DNA of 64,000 nt from Bacillus sp. 2B10 (GTDB lineage: Bacteria; Pseudomonadota; Alphaproteobacteria; Sphingomonadales; Sphingomonadaceae): NCBI GenBank assembly GCA_003946805.1, contig RPSH01000005.1, positions 1 to 64,000 on the forward strand, in the 5' to 3' direction. Positions 18,008-26,798 of this stretch are shown here, piece by piece. The notes under the pieces are model-generated. The model did not search any database and was not told the origin of the DNA. It saw nothing but the letters and a program-made list of their open reading frames with translations. The stretch's first letter is position 1, and each line of letters begins with the position of its first letter. The position numbers and the translations under genes are program-made.

Positions 18008-19528
18008 ATGGCGATCGATCAGGAACCGGTCCGGCGGGTCGCCATCGTCGGTGGCGGATCGGCCGGCTGGATGACGGCGGCGGCGCTGGCGCGGTTCCTG
18101 CCGGACGGGACCCATGTCACGCTGATCGAATCCGACGCGATCGGGACGGTTGGGGTGGGGGAGGCGACGATCCCGCAGCTGCGGTTGTTCAACCAGCATC
18201 TTGGGATCGACGAGGATGATTTCGTCGCGCGCACCGGGGGCAGCTTCAAGCTGGGCATCGAATTCGCCGGATGGAACGGGCCGGACAGCCGTTACCTCCA
18301 CGCCTTCGGGACGATCGGCCGCTCGCTGGGGCTGGTGCCGTTCCATCATTACTGGCTGGCGGCCGGCGGCGGCGATCGACCGCAGTCACTCTGGTCGCAC
18401 AGCGCCTGCGCCATCGCCGCCGGGCAGGACCGGTTCGATCGCGACCCCGGCAATCCGCAGGCGCCGGCCGGCACGAACTGGGCCTATCATTTCGACGCCG
18501 CGCGCTATGCCGCCTATCTGCGCGAACGGGCCGAGGCGGGCGGGGTCGAACGCGTCGAAGGGCGGGTAGTCGACGTCGCTCAGGATGGTGACTCCGGACT
18601 GATTTCAGCGGTGACGCTCGACGACGGGCGGCGGATCGCGGCGGACTTCTTCATCGACTGTTCGGGGTTCGCCGCGCTGCTGATCGGGAGGATGGCGGGC
18701 GATCGCTGGGACGACTGGTCGGCGTTGTTGCCGTGTGATCGCGCGCTGGCGGTGCCGTGCGCCGCGACGCAGCCGATCACCCCCTATACTCGCGCCACCG
18801 CCCGGGGCGCAGGCTGGCAGTGGCGCATTCCGTTGCAGGCGCGGACCGGCAACGGACTGGTCTATTCCAGCGCGCACCTGTCGGACGACGAAGCGGCGGC
18901 GACGCTGCTCGGCAATCTCGACGGGGCGCCGCTCGCCGATCCGAAGCCGCTGCGCTTCACCACCGGACGCCGGCACGCGCCGTGGATCGGCAATTGCGTC
19001 GCGCTGGGGCTGGCGGCGGGGTTCCTCGAACCGCTGGAATCGACGTCGATCCATCTGGTCCAGTCGGGGATCGCGCGGCTGCTGTCGCTGTGGCCGGCGG
19101 CGACGCCGCGCGCGGCGGATATCGCCGAGTTCAACCGGCAGTCGCAACGCGAATGGCTGGCGGTGCGCGATTTTCTGATCGCGCATTATGCGCTGAACGA
19201 TCGCGACGAACCGTTCTGGCGGGAGCGGCGCGCCATGCCGCTGCCCGACCCCTTACGCGAACGCATCGCCCTGTTCGAACAGTCCGGGCGGATCGTGCGC
19301 GACGAGCACGAACTGTTCGCCGAGGTGGCGTGGTTGCAGTTGTTCGTCGGGCAGGGGGTGGTGGCGAACGGCTATCACCCGCTCGCCCGCGCGTTGGCGG
19401 CTGATCGCTGTGCCCGGTTTCTCGACATGTCGCAGCAACATGTCGCCGCCACGGTCGCGCGGATGCCGACCCATGACCAATATCTGCGCGCCCATTGTCC
19501 GGCGCCCGACAAGAAGGTTGCCGCATGA
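18008..19528 (+). CDS. Tryptophan-halogenase-family flavoprotein of unknown substrate
   Basis: The 506-residue cytoplasmic protein belongs to the flavin-dependent tryptophan halogenase family. The FAD-binding GGGSAGWMTAAAL is near residue 20, the conserved lysine is at about residue 81 (GGSFKLGIEF), the family motif WQWRIP is near residue 270, and ESTSIHLVQ lies further on. All active-site landmarks of a halogenase seem present. Such genes often accompany carbohydrate TonB-dependent receptors in sphingomonads and caulobacters, yet no halogenated product is known there. The start at 18008 follows GGAGG. Its stop overlaps the amylase start (ATGA), so it is part of the sugar operon. Confidence 0.88.
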   Translation: MAIDQEPVRRVAIVGGGSAGWMTAAALARFLPDGTHVTLIESDAIGTVGVGEATIPQLRLFNQHLGIDEDDFVARTGGSFKLGIEFAGWNGPDSRYLHAFGTIGRSLGLVPFHHYWLAAGGGDRPQSLWSHSACAIAAGQDRFDRDPGNPQAPAGTNWAYHFDAARYAAYLRERAEAGGVERVEGRVVDVAQDGDSGLISAVTLDDGRRIAADFFIDCSGFAALLIGRMAGDRWDDWSALLPCDRALAVPCAATQPITPYTRATARGAGWQWRIPLQARTGNGLVYSSAHLSDDEAAATLLGNLDGAPLADPKPLRFTTGRRHAPWIGNCVALGLAAGFLEPLESTSIHLVQSGIARLLSLWPAATPRAADIAEFNRQSQREWLAVRDFLIAHYALNDRDEPFWRERRAMPLPDPLRERIALFEQSGRIVRDEHELFAEVAWLQLFVGQGVVANGYHPLARALAADRCARFLDMSQQHVAATVARMPTHDQYLRAHCPAPDKKVAA

Positions 19529-21309
19529 TCCGATCCCTGCTCCTCGCCCTGACACTGGGTTCCAGCGTGCTCCCCGCCGCCGCCCAGGATCTCCGCGCCC
19601 GCGCGCCCGAGGACGAGGTGATCTACTTCGTCCTGCCCGACCGGTTCGAGAATGGCGACCGCGCGAACGATCGCGGCGGTATGACCGGCGACCGGCTGGT
19701 CCATGGCTATGACCCTACCGCGAAGGGCTTCTACCATGGCGGCGACCTGAAGGGGCTGACCGCGCGGCTGCCCTATATCCAGTCGTTGGGGGCGACGGCG
19801 ATCTGGGTCGGGCCGATCTTCAGGAACAAGCCGGTGCAGGGCGGACCGGGCAAGGAGTCCGCCGGCTATCACGGCTATTGGGTGACCGATTTCACGCAGG
19901 TCGACCCGCATCTGGGCACCAATGCCGAGTTCAAGGCGCTGGTCGATGCGGCACATGCGCGGGGGATGAAGGTCTATATGGACATCATCGCCAACCACAC
20001 CGCCGACGTGATCCAGTATCGCGAATGCGCGGGGAAGACCGAATGCGTCTATCGCAGCCGCGCCGACTATCCCTATGCCGCCGGGGGCAAGAACCGGGGA
20101 TTCGCCGGCGACGGCGTGCAGACGGCGGAGAATTTCGCGAAGCTGACCGATCCCGACTTTGCTTACAAGACCTTCGTTCCCGCTGCGGAGAAGGCAGTGA
20201 AGGTGCCAACGTGGCTCAACGACGTCACCTTATACCATAATCGCGGTGACACGACCTATCGCAACGAGAGTTCGACAATGGGGGATTTCGTCGGGCTGGA
20301 CGATCTGATGACCGAAAATCCGCGCGTCGTGGCGGGGATGATCGACATTTTCGGCGGATGGATCGACCGGTTCGGCGTCGATGGCTATCGGATCGACACC
20401 GCGCGCCACGTGAACCCGGAATTCTGGCAGGCGTTCGTCCCGGCGATGCAGGCGCGCGCGGCGGCGCGGGGCATTCCGAATTTCCACATTTTCGGCGAAG
20501 TATCGATGCATTCCGTCGATTCAGGGGCGCTGGCACAGCATACGGTGGTCGACCGGTTTCCCGCGGTCCTCGACTTCGCGTTCCGTGAAGCGGTGGTTCA
20601 GACCGTCGCTGGCGGCATGGGTACCGATGCGTTCGAAACGCTGTTCAACGGCGATTCCCTCTATGCGAAGGGGTTCGACACCGCGCGCCAGTTGCCAACG
20701 TTCACCGGCAACCATGACGACGGCCGTTTCGCCATGGTGGTCCGCAAGGCATTTCCACAGGCGAGCGACGACGAGGTGCTGCGCCGGTTGATGCTGTCGA
20801 ACGCCATGCTGCTGACCCTGCGCGGCGTGCCCACGATCTATTCGGGCGACGAACAGGGATTCGCCGGCGACGGCAACGACCAGGACGCACGGGAGGACAT
20901 GTTCGCCTCGCAGGTCGCGTCGTACAACGACAACAGGCTGGTGGGCACGAAGGCGACGACCGCGACCGCGAACTTCACCCCCGGCCATCCGCTCTACCGC
21001 CAGATCGCCGGGCTGGCGAAGCTGCGCACCGCCACCCCGGCGCTGACCCGCGGGCGGCAGCTGCTGCGCGCGCGCGAGGACAAGCCGGGGCTGCTCGCCA
21101 TCTCGCGCTTCGATCCCGTCAACGGCGGCGAGGTGCTGCTGGCGTTCAACACCTCCGACGCAGCGATCACCCGCAACGTGCAGGTCGATACCGCCTCCAC
21201 CCGCTTCCGCGCGCTGGCCGGGCGCTGCGGCACCGTCACCGCCCCCGGTGCGATCCGCCTGACCATCCCCGCCCTTGGCTATGCGGTTTGTGCCGCGGAG
21301 ACCCGATAA
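19525..21309 (+). CDS. Exported GH13 alpha-amylase / cyclomaltodextrinase-type enzyme
   Basis: The 594-residue enzyme has a signal peptide of about 22 residues (ALTLGSSVLPAAAQ) and a GH13 barrel, so it should cut alpha-1,4-glucans or cyclodextrins in the periplasm after receptor import. Catalytic landmarks are GYRIDTARHVN (nucleophile Asp), IFGEVSMHS (acid Glu) and FTGNHDDGRF (third Asp). It also has DIIANHTADV and a C-terminal beta-domain ending LGYAVCAAETR. The start overlaps the previous stop by 4 bp, and the next gene begins within its TAA (TAATG), so the three genes are translationally coupled. Confidence 0.9.
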   Translation: MIRSLLLALTLGSSVLPAAAQDLRARAPEDEVIYFVLPDRFENGDRANDRGGMTGDRLVHGYDPTAKGFYHGGDLKGLTARLPYIQSLGATAIWVGPIFRNKPVQGGPGKESAGYHGYWVTDFTQVDPHLGTNAEFKALVDAAHARGMKVYMDIIANHTADVIQYRECAGKTECVYRSRADYPYAAGGKNRGFAGDGVQTAENFAKLTDPDFAYKTFVPAAEKAVKVPTWLNDVTLYHNRGDTTYRNESSTMGDFVGLDDLMTENPRVVAGMIDIFGGWIDRFGVDGYRIDTARHVNPEFWQAFVPAMQARAAARGIPNFHIFGEVSMHSVDSGALAQHTVVDRFPAVLDFAFREAVVQTVAGGMGTDAFETLFNGDSLYAKGFDTARQLPTFTGNHDDGRFAMVVRKAFPQASDDEVLRRLMLSNAMLLTLRGVPTIYSGDEQGFAGDGNDQDAREDMFASQVASYNDNRLVGTKATTATANFTPGHPLYRQIAGLAKLRTATPALTRGRQLLRAREDKPGLLAISRFDPVNGGEVLLAFNTSDAAITRNVQVDTASTRFRALAGRCGTVTAPGAIRLTIPALGYAVCAAETR

Positions 21310-22925
21310 TGACCGACGCCGCCCGCGCCATCGCCGCCGATCCCGCCCGTCCGTGGTGGCATGGCGCCACCATCTATCAGATCTATCCGCGCAGCTTCGC
21401 CGACAGCAACGGCGACGGCATCGGCGACCTGCCCGGCATCACCGCGCATCTGGATCATGTCGCGGCGCTGGGCGTCGATGCGGTCTGGCTGTCGCCGTTC
21501 TTCACGTCGCCGATGAAGGATTTCGGCTATGACGTTGCGGACTATTGCGACGTCGACCCGATCTTCGGCACGCTCGCCGATTTCGACGCGCTGATCGCCC
21601 GCGCGCACGGTCTGGGCCTGCGCATCATCATCGATCAGGTCTGGTCGCACACCAGCGACGAACATCCATGGTTCGTCGAGAGCCGGTCGAGCCGCACCAA
21701 CCCCAAGGCCGACTGGTATGTCTGGGCCGATGCCAGGCCCGACGGTTCGCCGCCCAGCAACTGGCAATCGGTGTTCGGCGGCCCGGCATGGACGTGGGAT
21801 GCGCGGCGCGGCCAATATTATCTGCACAATTTCCTGAAGGAACAACCGCAGCTGCACGGCCATAACGCCGATCTGCAGGAAGCGCTGCTCGACACCGCGC
21901 GCTTCTGGCTCGACCGCGGGGTCGACGGGTTCCGGCTCGACGCGATCAACTTCGCGATGCACGACCCCGACCTGCGCGACAATCCGCCGATGCCCAGCAA
22001 CGGCAGGACGCGCACCCGCCCGTTCGATTTCCAGCGCAAGCTCTACAATCAGGGGCATCCGGATATCCCCGCCTTTCTCGAACGCGTGCGCGGCGTGCTT
22101 GACGGCCATGGCGGGGATCGCTTCACCGTCGCGGAGATCGGCGGCGACGATGCCACGCGCGAGATGAAGCTGTTCTGCGCGGGCGATGCGCGGCTCAACA
22201 CCGCCTATGGCTTCGACTTCCTCTACGCCCCCGAACTCAGCCCGCGCGTGTTGCGCGATGCGCTGGACACGTGGGGCGAGGATGCGCCGTGGCCGAGCTG
22301 GGCGTTCGAAAACCACGACGCGCCGCGTGCGGTATCGCGCTGGCTGCCCGCCGGGGCCGATGCGGCGGCGTTCGGGCGGATCAAGATGCTGCTGCTCGCC
22401 TGCCTGCGCGGCAACATCTTCCTGTATAATGGCGAGGAACTGGGCCTGCCGCAGGTCGAGATCGCGTTCGAGGATCTGCAGGACCCCGAAGCGATCGCCA
22501 ACTGGCCGCTGACCCTGTCGCGCGACGGTGCGCGGACGCCGATGCCATGGGCGGCCGATGCCGAGAATCTCGGTTTCGGTGCGGGCAGGCCGTGGCTGCC
22601 CGCCGCCGAGGCGCACCGCCCGCTGGCGGTCGACCGGCAGGCGGCGGACGCGGGTTCGCTGCTCCACTTCACCCGCCACGTGCTGGCGCTGCGCAACGGG
22701 CATCCGGCGCTGCGATCGGGCAGCATGACCATCGTCGAGGCATCCGACGCGATCTTCGCGTTCGAACGCGAGCTGGACGGGCAGCGGATGATGTGCGTGT
22801 TCAACCTGTCGAATGCGCCGGCGATGTTCGCGGCGGGCGACGGCTGGCGCGCCATCGAAATCATCGGCGACGTGGCGGGGGACCGCTTCGGCCCGTTCGC
22901 GGCGCAGGTCGCGATCCGCGACTGA
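21309..22925 (+). CDS. GH13 alpha-glucosidase (oligo-1,6-glucosidase-like)
   Basis: The 538-residue cytoplasmic enzyme has no signal peptide. It starts PWWHGATIYQIYPRSFADSN, typical of GH13 alpha-glucosidases that release glucose from maltose and short maltodextrins. Catalytic regions are GFRLDAINFAMHD (nucleophile), TVAEIGGD (acid/base) and AFENHDAPRA (third acid), and QVWSHTSDEHPWF is present. It overlaps the amylase gene by one base. The absence of a signal, unlike its neighbours, means part of the substrate is split after entry into the cytoplasm, consistent with the transporter at 25296. Confidence 0.92.
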   Translation: MTDAARAIAADPARPWWHGATIYQIYPRSFADSNGDGIGDLPGITAHLDHVAALGVDAVWLSPFFTSPMKDFGYDVADYCDVDPIFGTLADFDALIARAHGLGLRIIIDQVWSHTSDEHPWFVESRSSRTNPKADWYVWADARPDGSPPSNWQSVFGGPAWTWDARRGQYYLHNFLKEQPQLHGHNADLQEALLDTARFWLDRGVDGFRLDAINFAMHDPDLRDNPPMPSNGRTRTRPFDFQRKLYNQGHPDIPAFLERVRGVLDGHGGDRFTVAEIGGDDATREMKLFCAGDARLNTAYGFDFLYAPELSPRVLRDALDTWGEDAPWPSWAFENHDAPRAVSRWLPAGADAAAFGRIKMLLLACLRGNIFLYNGEELGLPQVEIAFEDLQDPEAIANWPLTLSRDGARTPMPWAADAENLGFGAGRPWLPAAEAHRPLAVDRQAADAGSLLHFTRHVLALRNGHPALRSGSMTIVEASDAIFAFERELDGQRMMCVFNLSNAPAMFAAGDGWRAIEIIGDVAGDRFGPFAAQVAIRD

Positions 22926-22944
22926 GATAGCGATGTCCTCCAAC

Positions 22945-23060
22945 CATCCCGTTTGCGCTGAGTAGCCGCTGAGCTTGTCGAAGACCCGTATCGAAGCGTC
23001 CGCGATGGTCCTTCGATACGCCGCTTCGACAAGCTCAGCGGCTACTCAGGACGAACGGCT
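22945..23060. repeat. Intergenic palindromic repeat, family B (copy 2)
   Basis: Long near-complementary arms: GCTGAGTAGCCGCTGAGCTT and following bases, against AAGCTCAGCGGCTACTCAG. Same family as 13771-13884. It fills most of the gap between the two alpha-glucosidase genes. Confidence 0.88.
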
Positions 23061-23102
23061 TGGTGCGAGCGACATCCACAAGACCATACGAAGGATGAGG
23101 CG

Positions 23103-25151
23103 ATGAGGATGATGAAACTGGCGCTGGCACTGGCCGGCATGACCGCGATGGCATCGCCGGCCTTTGCCGAGGTCGTGGCGCGCGCCGCGTCGCCCGACGG
23201 CAAGCTGACGGTGGCGGTCAGCCTCGATAACGAGGGGCGGCCGAGCTATTCGGTCGCGAAGGACGGCAAGGCGGTGCTGAACGACAGCAAGCTCGGCTTC
23301 CTGTTCACCGACGCGCCGAAGATCGAGCGCGGGCTGACGCTGGCGGGCACGAAGCGCGACCGGTCGGATTCGACCTGGACCCAGCCGTTCGGCGAATGGA
23401 AGACGATCCGCGACAACCACACCGAACTGACCGTGACGTTCCGCGAGGCGAAGAACCTGAAGCGCGAGATGGCGGTGACCTTCCGCCTGTTCGACGACGG
23501 GGTCGGCTTTCGCTACACGCTGCTGAAACAGGCGAACCTGACGACGGCCAACATCGCCGACGAGCTGACGCAATTCGCCTTTGCCGAACCCGGCACCGCA
23601 TGGTGGAAGCCGGCGTTCGAATGGAACCGCGAGGAATATCTCTACAACAAGACGCCGCTGGACGCGGTCGGCACCGCGCAGACGGTGATGACGGTCAAGC
23701 TGGCCAGCGGTCGCCACGTCGCGATCCATGAAGCGGCGCTCACCGACTATTCGGCGATGAATTTGGCGCGCGCCGAGGGCACGACCTTCCGCGCGGTGCT
23801 GACGCCGGGATCGAACGGTCCCAAGGTCACGCGCGCCGCCGGCTTCTCGACCCCGTGGCGGACGATCGCCATCGCCGACGATGCGCCGGGGCTGTACGCC
23901 GCCAGCCGCATCGGGCTGAACCTCAACGAACCCAACAGGCTGGGCGACACGGCGGGCTGGATCCAGCCGGGCAAGTTCGTCGGCGTGTGGTGGAACATGA
24001 TAAAGGGCGACTGGACCTGGGCGCGCGGGGCCAGGCACGGCGCGACCACGGCGAACGTCCGCCGCTATATCGACTTCGCCGCCGCCAACGGCATTCAGGG
24101 CGTGCTGGTCGAAGGATGGAATGTCGGTTGGGACGGCGACTGGCTGGGCAACGGCAACGACATGAACTTCAGCCAGCCGACCGCGGATTTCGACGCGGGC
24201 GGGCTGGCGGCCTATGCGAAGTCGAAGGGGGTGCGCCTGATCGGCCACCACGAAACCGGCGGATCGGTCAGCCATTACGACGCACAGCTCGACACTGCGT
24301 TCAAATGGGCGGCGGATCATGGCGAGCGCGTGGTCAAGACCGGCTATGTGACCGACGCCGCGCAGATCGAGCGGGTCGATGCCGACGGGTCGAAGCATCG
24401 CGAATGGCATGAAGGACAGTGGATGGTGAACCACCACCAGCGCGTCCTGAACGCCGCCGCGCGGTACAAGGTGTCGATCGATGCCCATGAACCGGTCAAG
24501 GATACCGGGCTGCGGCGCACCTACCCTAACTGGCTGAGCCGCGAAGGTGGGCGGGGCATGGAGTATAATGCGTGGGAAGGGGGCAAGAACCCGCCCGAGC
24601 ATGAGGCGAACATGGTCTTCACCCAGTTCCTCGGCGGGCCGATGGATTTCACGCCCGGCGTGCTGAGCCTGTCGGGCAGCAACGGCAGCGCGATCAAGTC
24701 GACCATCGCCAAGCAGCTGGCGCTGTACGTCGTCCTGTATTCGCCGGTGGTCATGGCCGCCGATACGCCCGAGAATTATGCGCGCTATCCGGCCGCGTTC
24801 AAGTTCATCCGCGACGTGCCGACCGACTGGTCCGACACCCGCGTGCTGAACGGCGAGGTCGGCGACTATGCGACGATCGCGCGCAAGGCGGCGGGCGGCA
24901 ACGACTGGTATCTGGGCGCGGTCGGCGACGAGGAAGCGCGCAGTTCGACGGTGAAGCTCGACTTCCTCGACGCCGGCAAGAGCTATACCGCCGAAATCTA
25001 TCGCGACGGGCCGGGTGCCGATTACCGGACCGACGCGCGCCATTCGATCACGATCGAACAGTGGCAGGTCAAGAAGGGCGACACGATGACGCTCGCGCTC
25101 GCCCCCGGCGGTGGCGAAGCGATCCGCTTCGTGGCAGCGAAGAAACGATAA
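23103..25151 (+). CDS. Exported GH97 alpha-glucosidase (SusB-like)
   Basis: The 682-residue protein has a signal peptide (about residues 1-22, MASPAFA) and the GH97 layout: an N-terminal beta-sandwich (SPDGKLTVAVSLDNEGRPSYSV), a catalytic barrel (GVLVEGWNVGWDGDW, YKVSIDAHEPVKDTGLRRT, GGRGMEYNAW) and a C-terminal beta-domain. The family prototype SusB releases glucose from the non-reducing end of maltodextrins with calcium at the active site. It should act in the periplasm upstream of the maltose transporter. A GH97 alpha-galactosidase is possible in principle, but the starch context argues against it. The ATG follows AAGGATGAGG. Confidence 0.92.
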   Translation: MRMMKLALALAGMTAMASPAFAEVVARAASPDGKLTVAVSLDNEGRPSYSVAKDGKAVLNDSKLGFLFTDAPKIERGLTLAGTKRDRSDSTWTQPFGEWKTIRDNHTELTVTFREAKNLKREMAVTFRLFDDGVGFRYTLLKQANLTTANIADELTQFAFAEPGTAWWKPAFEWNREEYLYNKTPLDAVGTAQTVMTVKLASGRHVAIHEAALTDYSAMNLARAEGTTFRAVLTPGSNGPKVTRAAGFSTPWRTIAIADDAPGLYAASRIGLNLNEPNRLGDTAGWIQPGKFVGVWWNMIKGDWTWARGARHGATTANVRRYIDFAAANGIQGVLVEGWNVGWDGDWLGNGNDMNFSQPTADFDAGGLAAYAKSKGVRLIGHHETGGSVSHYDAQLDTAFKWAADHGERVVKTGYVTDAAQIERVDADGSKHREWHEGQWMVNHHQRVLNAAARYKVSIDAHEPVKDTGLRRTYPNWLSREGGRGMEYNAWEGGKNPPEHEANMVFTQFLGGPMDFTPGVLSLSGSNGSAIKSTIAKQLALYVVLYSPVVMAADTPENYARYPAAFKFIRDVPTDWSDTRVLNGEVGDYATIARKAAGGNDWYLGAVGDEEARSSTVKLDFLDAGKSYTAEIYRDGPGADYRTDARHSITIEQWQVKKGDTMTLALAPGGGEAIRFVAAKKR

Positions 25152-25154
25152 GAG

Positions 25155-25293
25155 ATCCTCCCCGGTACGGGGAGGGGGACCGTCCGCAAGGACGGTGGAG
25201 GGGGAGGGCCCCGCAACGCAACCGTGGTGGACATGGGCAACCCCCTCCACCACCGCTGACGCGGCGGTCCCCCTCCCCGTGAATGGGGAGGAT
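25155..25293. repeat. Intergenic palindromic repeat, family D, carrying the SD of the next gene
   Basis: About 30-bp complementary ends (starting ATCCTCCCC, ending GGGGAGGAT) enclose a second inverted pair (GGTGGAGGGGG with CCCCCTCCACC). The right end itself is a small hairpin, CCTCCCC (25272-25278) with GGGGAGG (25285-25291), directly before the transporter ATG. It therefore supplies, and can hide, the ribosome-binding site. The same hairpin precedes glgA. Confidence 0.85.
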
Positions 25294-25295
25294 GT

Positions 25296-26798
25296 ATGAC
25301 GACCACACGCCCGACGCTCGGCTTCGCCCAGCTCTGGAACATCTCGTTCGGCTTCTTCGGCATCCAGATCGGCTTCGCGTTGCAGAACGCGAATGCCAGC
25401 CGCATTTTCCAGTCGCTGGGCACGCCGATCGATCAGCTGGGACTGATGTGGATCGCGGCGCCCCTCACCGGGCTGCTGGTCCAGCCGCTGATCGGCCATT
25501 ATTCCGACCGGACGTGGGGGCGGCTGGGACGTCGGCGTCCCTATTTCCTGATCGGCGCGATCCTGTGTACCTGCGCGCTGTTCTTCATGCCCAATTCGCC
25601 CAGCATCCTCGCCGCGGCGATCACGCTGTGGATACTCGACGCCTCGCTCAACGTGTCGATGGAGCCGTTTCGCGCCTTCGTCGGCGACATGCTGGCACCC
25701 CGGCAGCGACCGGCGGGCTATGCGTTCCAGACGTGGTTCATCGGTGCGGGCGCGGTCGTCGCCAGCATCGCGCCCTATGTCCTCGAGAACGGCTTTGGCG
25801 TCAGCAACGTGGCACCCGCGGGACAGGTGCCCGATGCGGTGCGCTATGGCTTCTATTTCGGCGGCGTGATGTTGCTGATCGCCGTGCTGTGGACGGTGCT
25901 GACCGTCCGCGAATACAGCCCCGCCGAACTGGCGGCGTTCGGCGAGCAGGCCGGGGAGCCTGCCGATACCACCCCGCCGGTGATCCCGGCGCGTGGTCCG
26001 GTCTGGATCGCGGGCGGCATCGTCGTCGCAGCGCTGATCGCGTGGGCCGAGGCGGGCGGTGCGCTCGACAGCGGACGCGAGGCCTATTTCGTCGCCGCCG
26101 GCATCGCGCTGTACGGCGTGGCGCAGATGGTGTCGGCCGCGCTGGTCCGCACCGGGCGCGGCGACAATGTGCTCAGCCACATCATCGGCGACCTCGCCAC
26201 CATGCCCGACACGATGCGGCGGCTGGCGCTGGTGCAGTTCTTCACCTGGGGCGCGCTCATCATCATGTGGGTCTATACGACGCCGGTGATCGCGCAGCAG
26301 GTGTGGGGGACGATCGACCCCGCCTCGGACGGTTATAACCAAGCGGGCAGCTGGGTCGGGGTGCTGTTCGCGGTCTATTCGGGCGTCGCGGCGGTCGCGG
26401 CGTTCGCGCTGCCGTGGCTGGCGCGGGCGATCGGCGCGGGGCGGACGCACCTGCTGTGCCTGCTGGTCGGGGCGGCGGCCTATGTCGGCATCTATGCGAC
26501 GCACGACCGGCTGGGGATGATCGTGCCGATGATCGGCATCGGCATCGTGTGGGCATCGGTGCTGACCATGCCGTACGTCCTGCTCGCCAACGCGCTGCCG
26601 CAGCGCAAGCTGGGCGTGTATATGGGCATCTTCAACTTCTTCATCGTCCTGCCCCAGCTGATCGTCGCGACCGTGATGGGCGGGGTCATCAAGACGTGGT
26701 TCCCCGGGCAGCCGGCCTATACGATGCTGGTCGCGGCGGCGGTGATGGCGATGGCGGCGATGGCGATGCTGCGGGTGCGCGAGCCTATCCCGGCGTGA
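25296..26798 (+). CDS. Maltose/sucrose-type sugar symporter (MFS, GPH/SLC45-like)
   Basis: This 500-residue inner-membrane transporter has about 12 membrane helices. The N-terminal FAQLWNISFGFFGIQIGFAL, PLIGHYSDRTWGRLGRRRPY and LNVSMEPFRAFVGDM are typical of the glycoside-cation symporter group that includes proteobacterial maltose carriers of the MalY type and plant/animal sucrose carriers (SLC45). It would bring maltose from the periplasm to the cytoplasmic GH13 alpha-glucosidase. It is the last gene of the maltodextrin block, and its end overlaps the convergent glgX by 14 bp. Confidence 0.88.
   Translation: MTTTRPTLGFAQLWNISFGFFGIQIGFALQNANASRIFQSLGTPIDQLGLMWIAAPLTGLLVQPLIGHYSDRTWGRLGRRRPYFLIGAILCTCALFFMPNSPSILAAAITLWILDASLNVSMEPFRAFVGDMLAPRQRPAGYAFQTWFIGAGAVVASIAPYVLENGFGVSNVAPAGQVPDAVRYGFYFGGVMLLIAVLWTVLTVREYSPAELAAFGEQAGEPADTTPPVIPARGPVWIAGGIVVAALIAWAEAGGALDSGREAYFVAAGIALYGVAQMVSAALVRTGRGDNVLSHIIGDLATMPDTMRRLALVQFFTWGALIIMWVYTTPVIAQQVWGTIDPASDGYNQAGSWVGVLFAVYSGVAAVAAFALPWLARAIGAGRTHLLCLLVGAAAYVGIYATHDRLGMIVPMIGIGIVWASVLTMPYVLLANALPQRKLGVYMGIFNFFIVLPQLIVATVMGGVIKTWFPGQPAYTMLVAAAVMAMAAMAMLRVREPIPA

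Noticed and set aside
25155..25293. Possible CRISPR or terminator array
   Set aside because: The sequence is a single nested inverted repeat. There are no direct repeats with unique spacers.
23046..26504. An 1152-codon minus-strand open frame
   Set aside because: Antisense to the GH97 and transporter genes, no domain, no ribosome site. Explained by codon bias.
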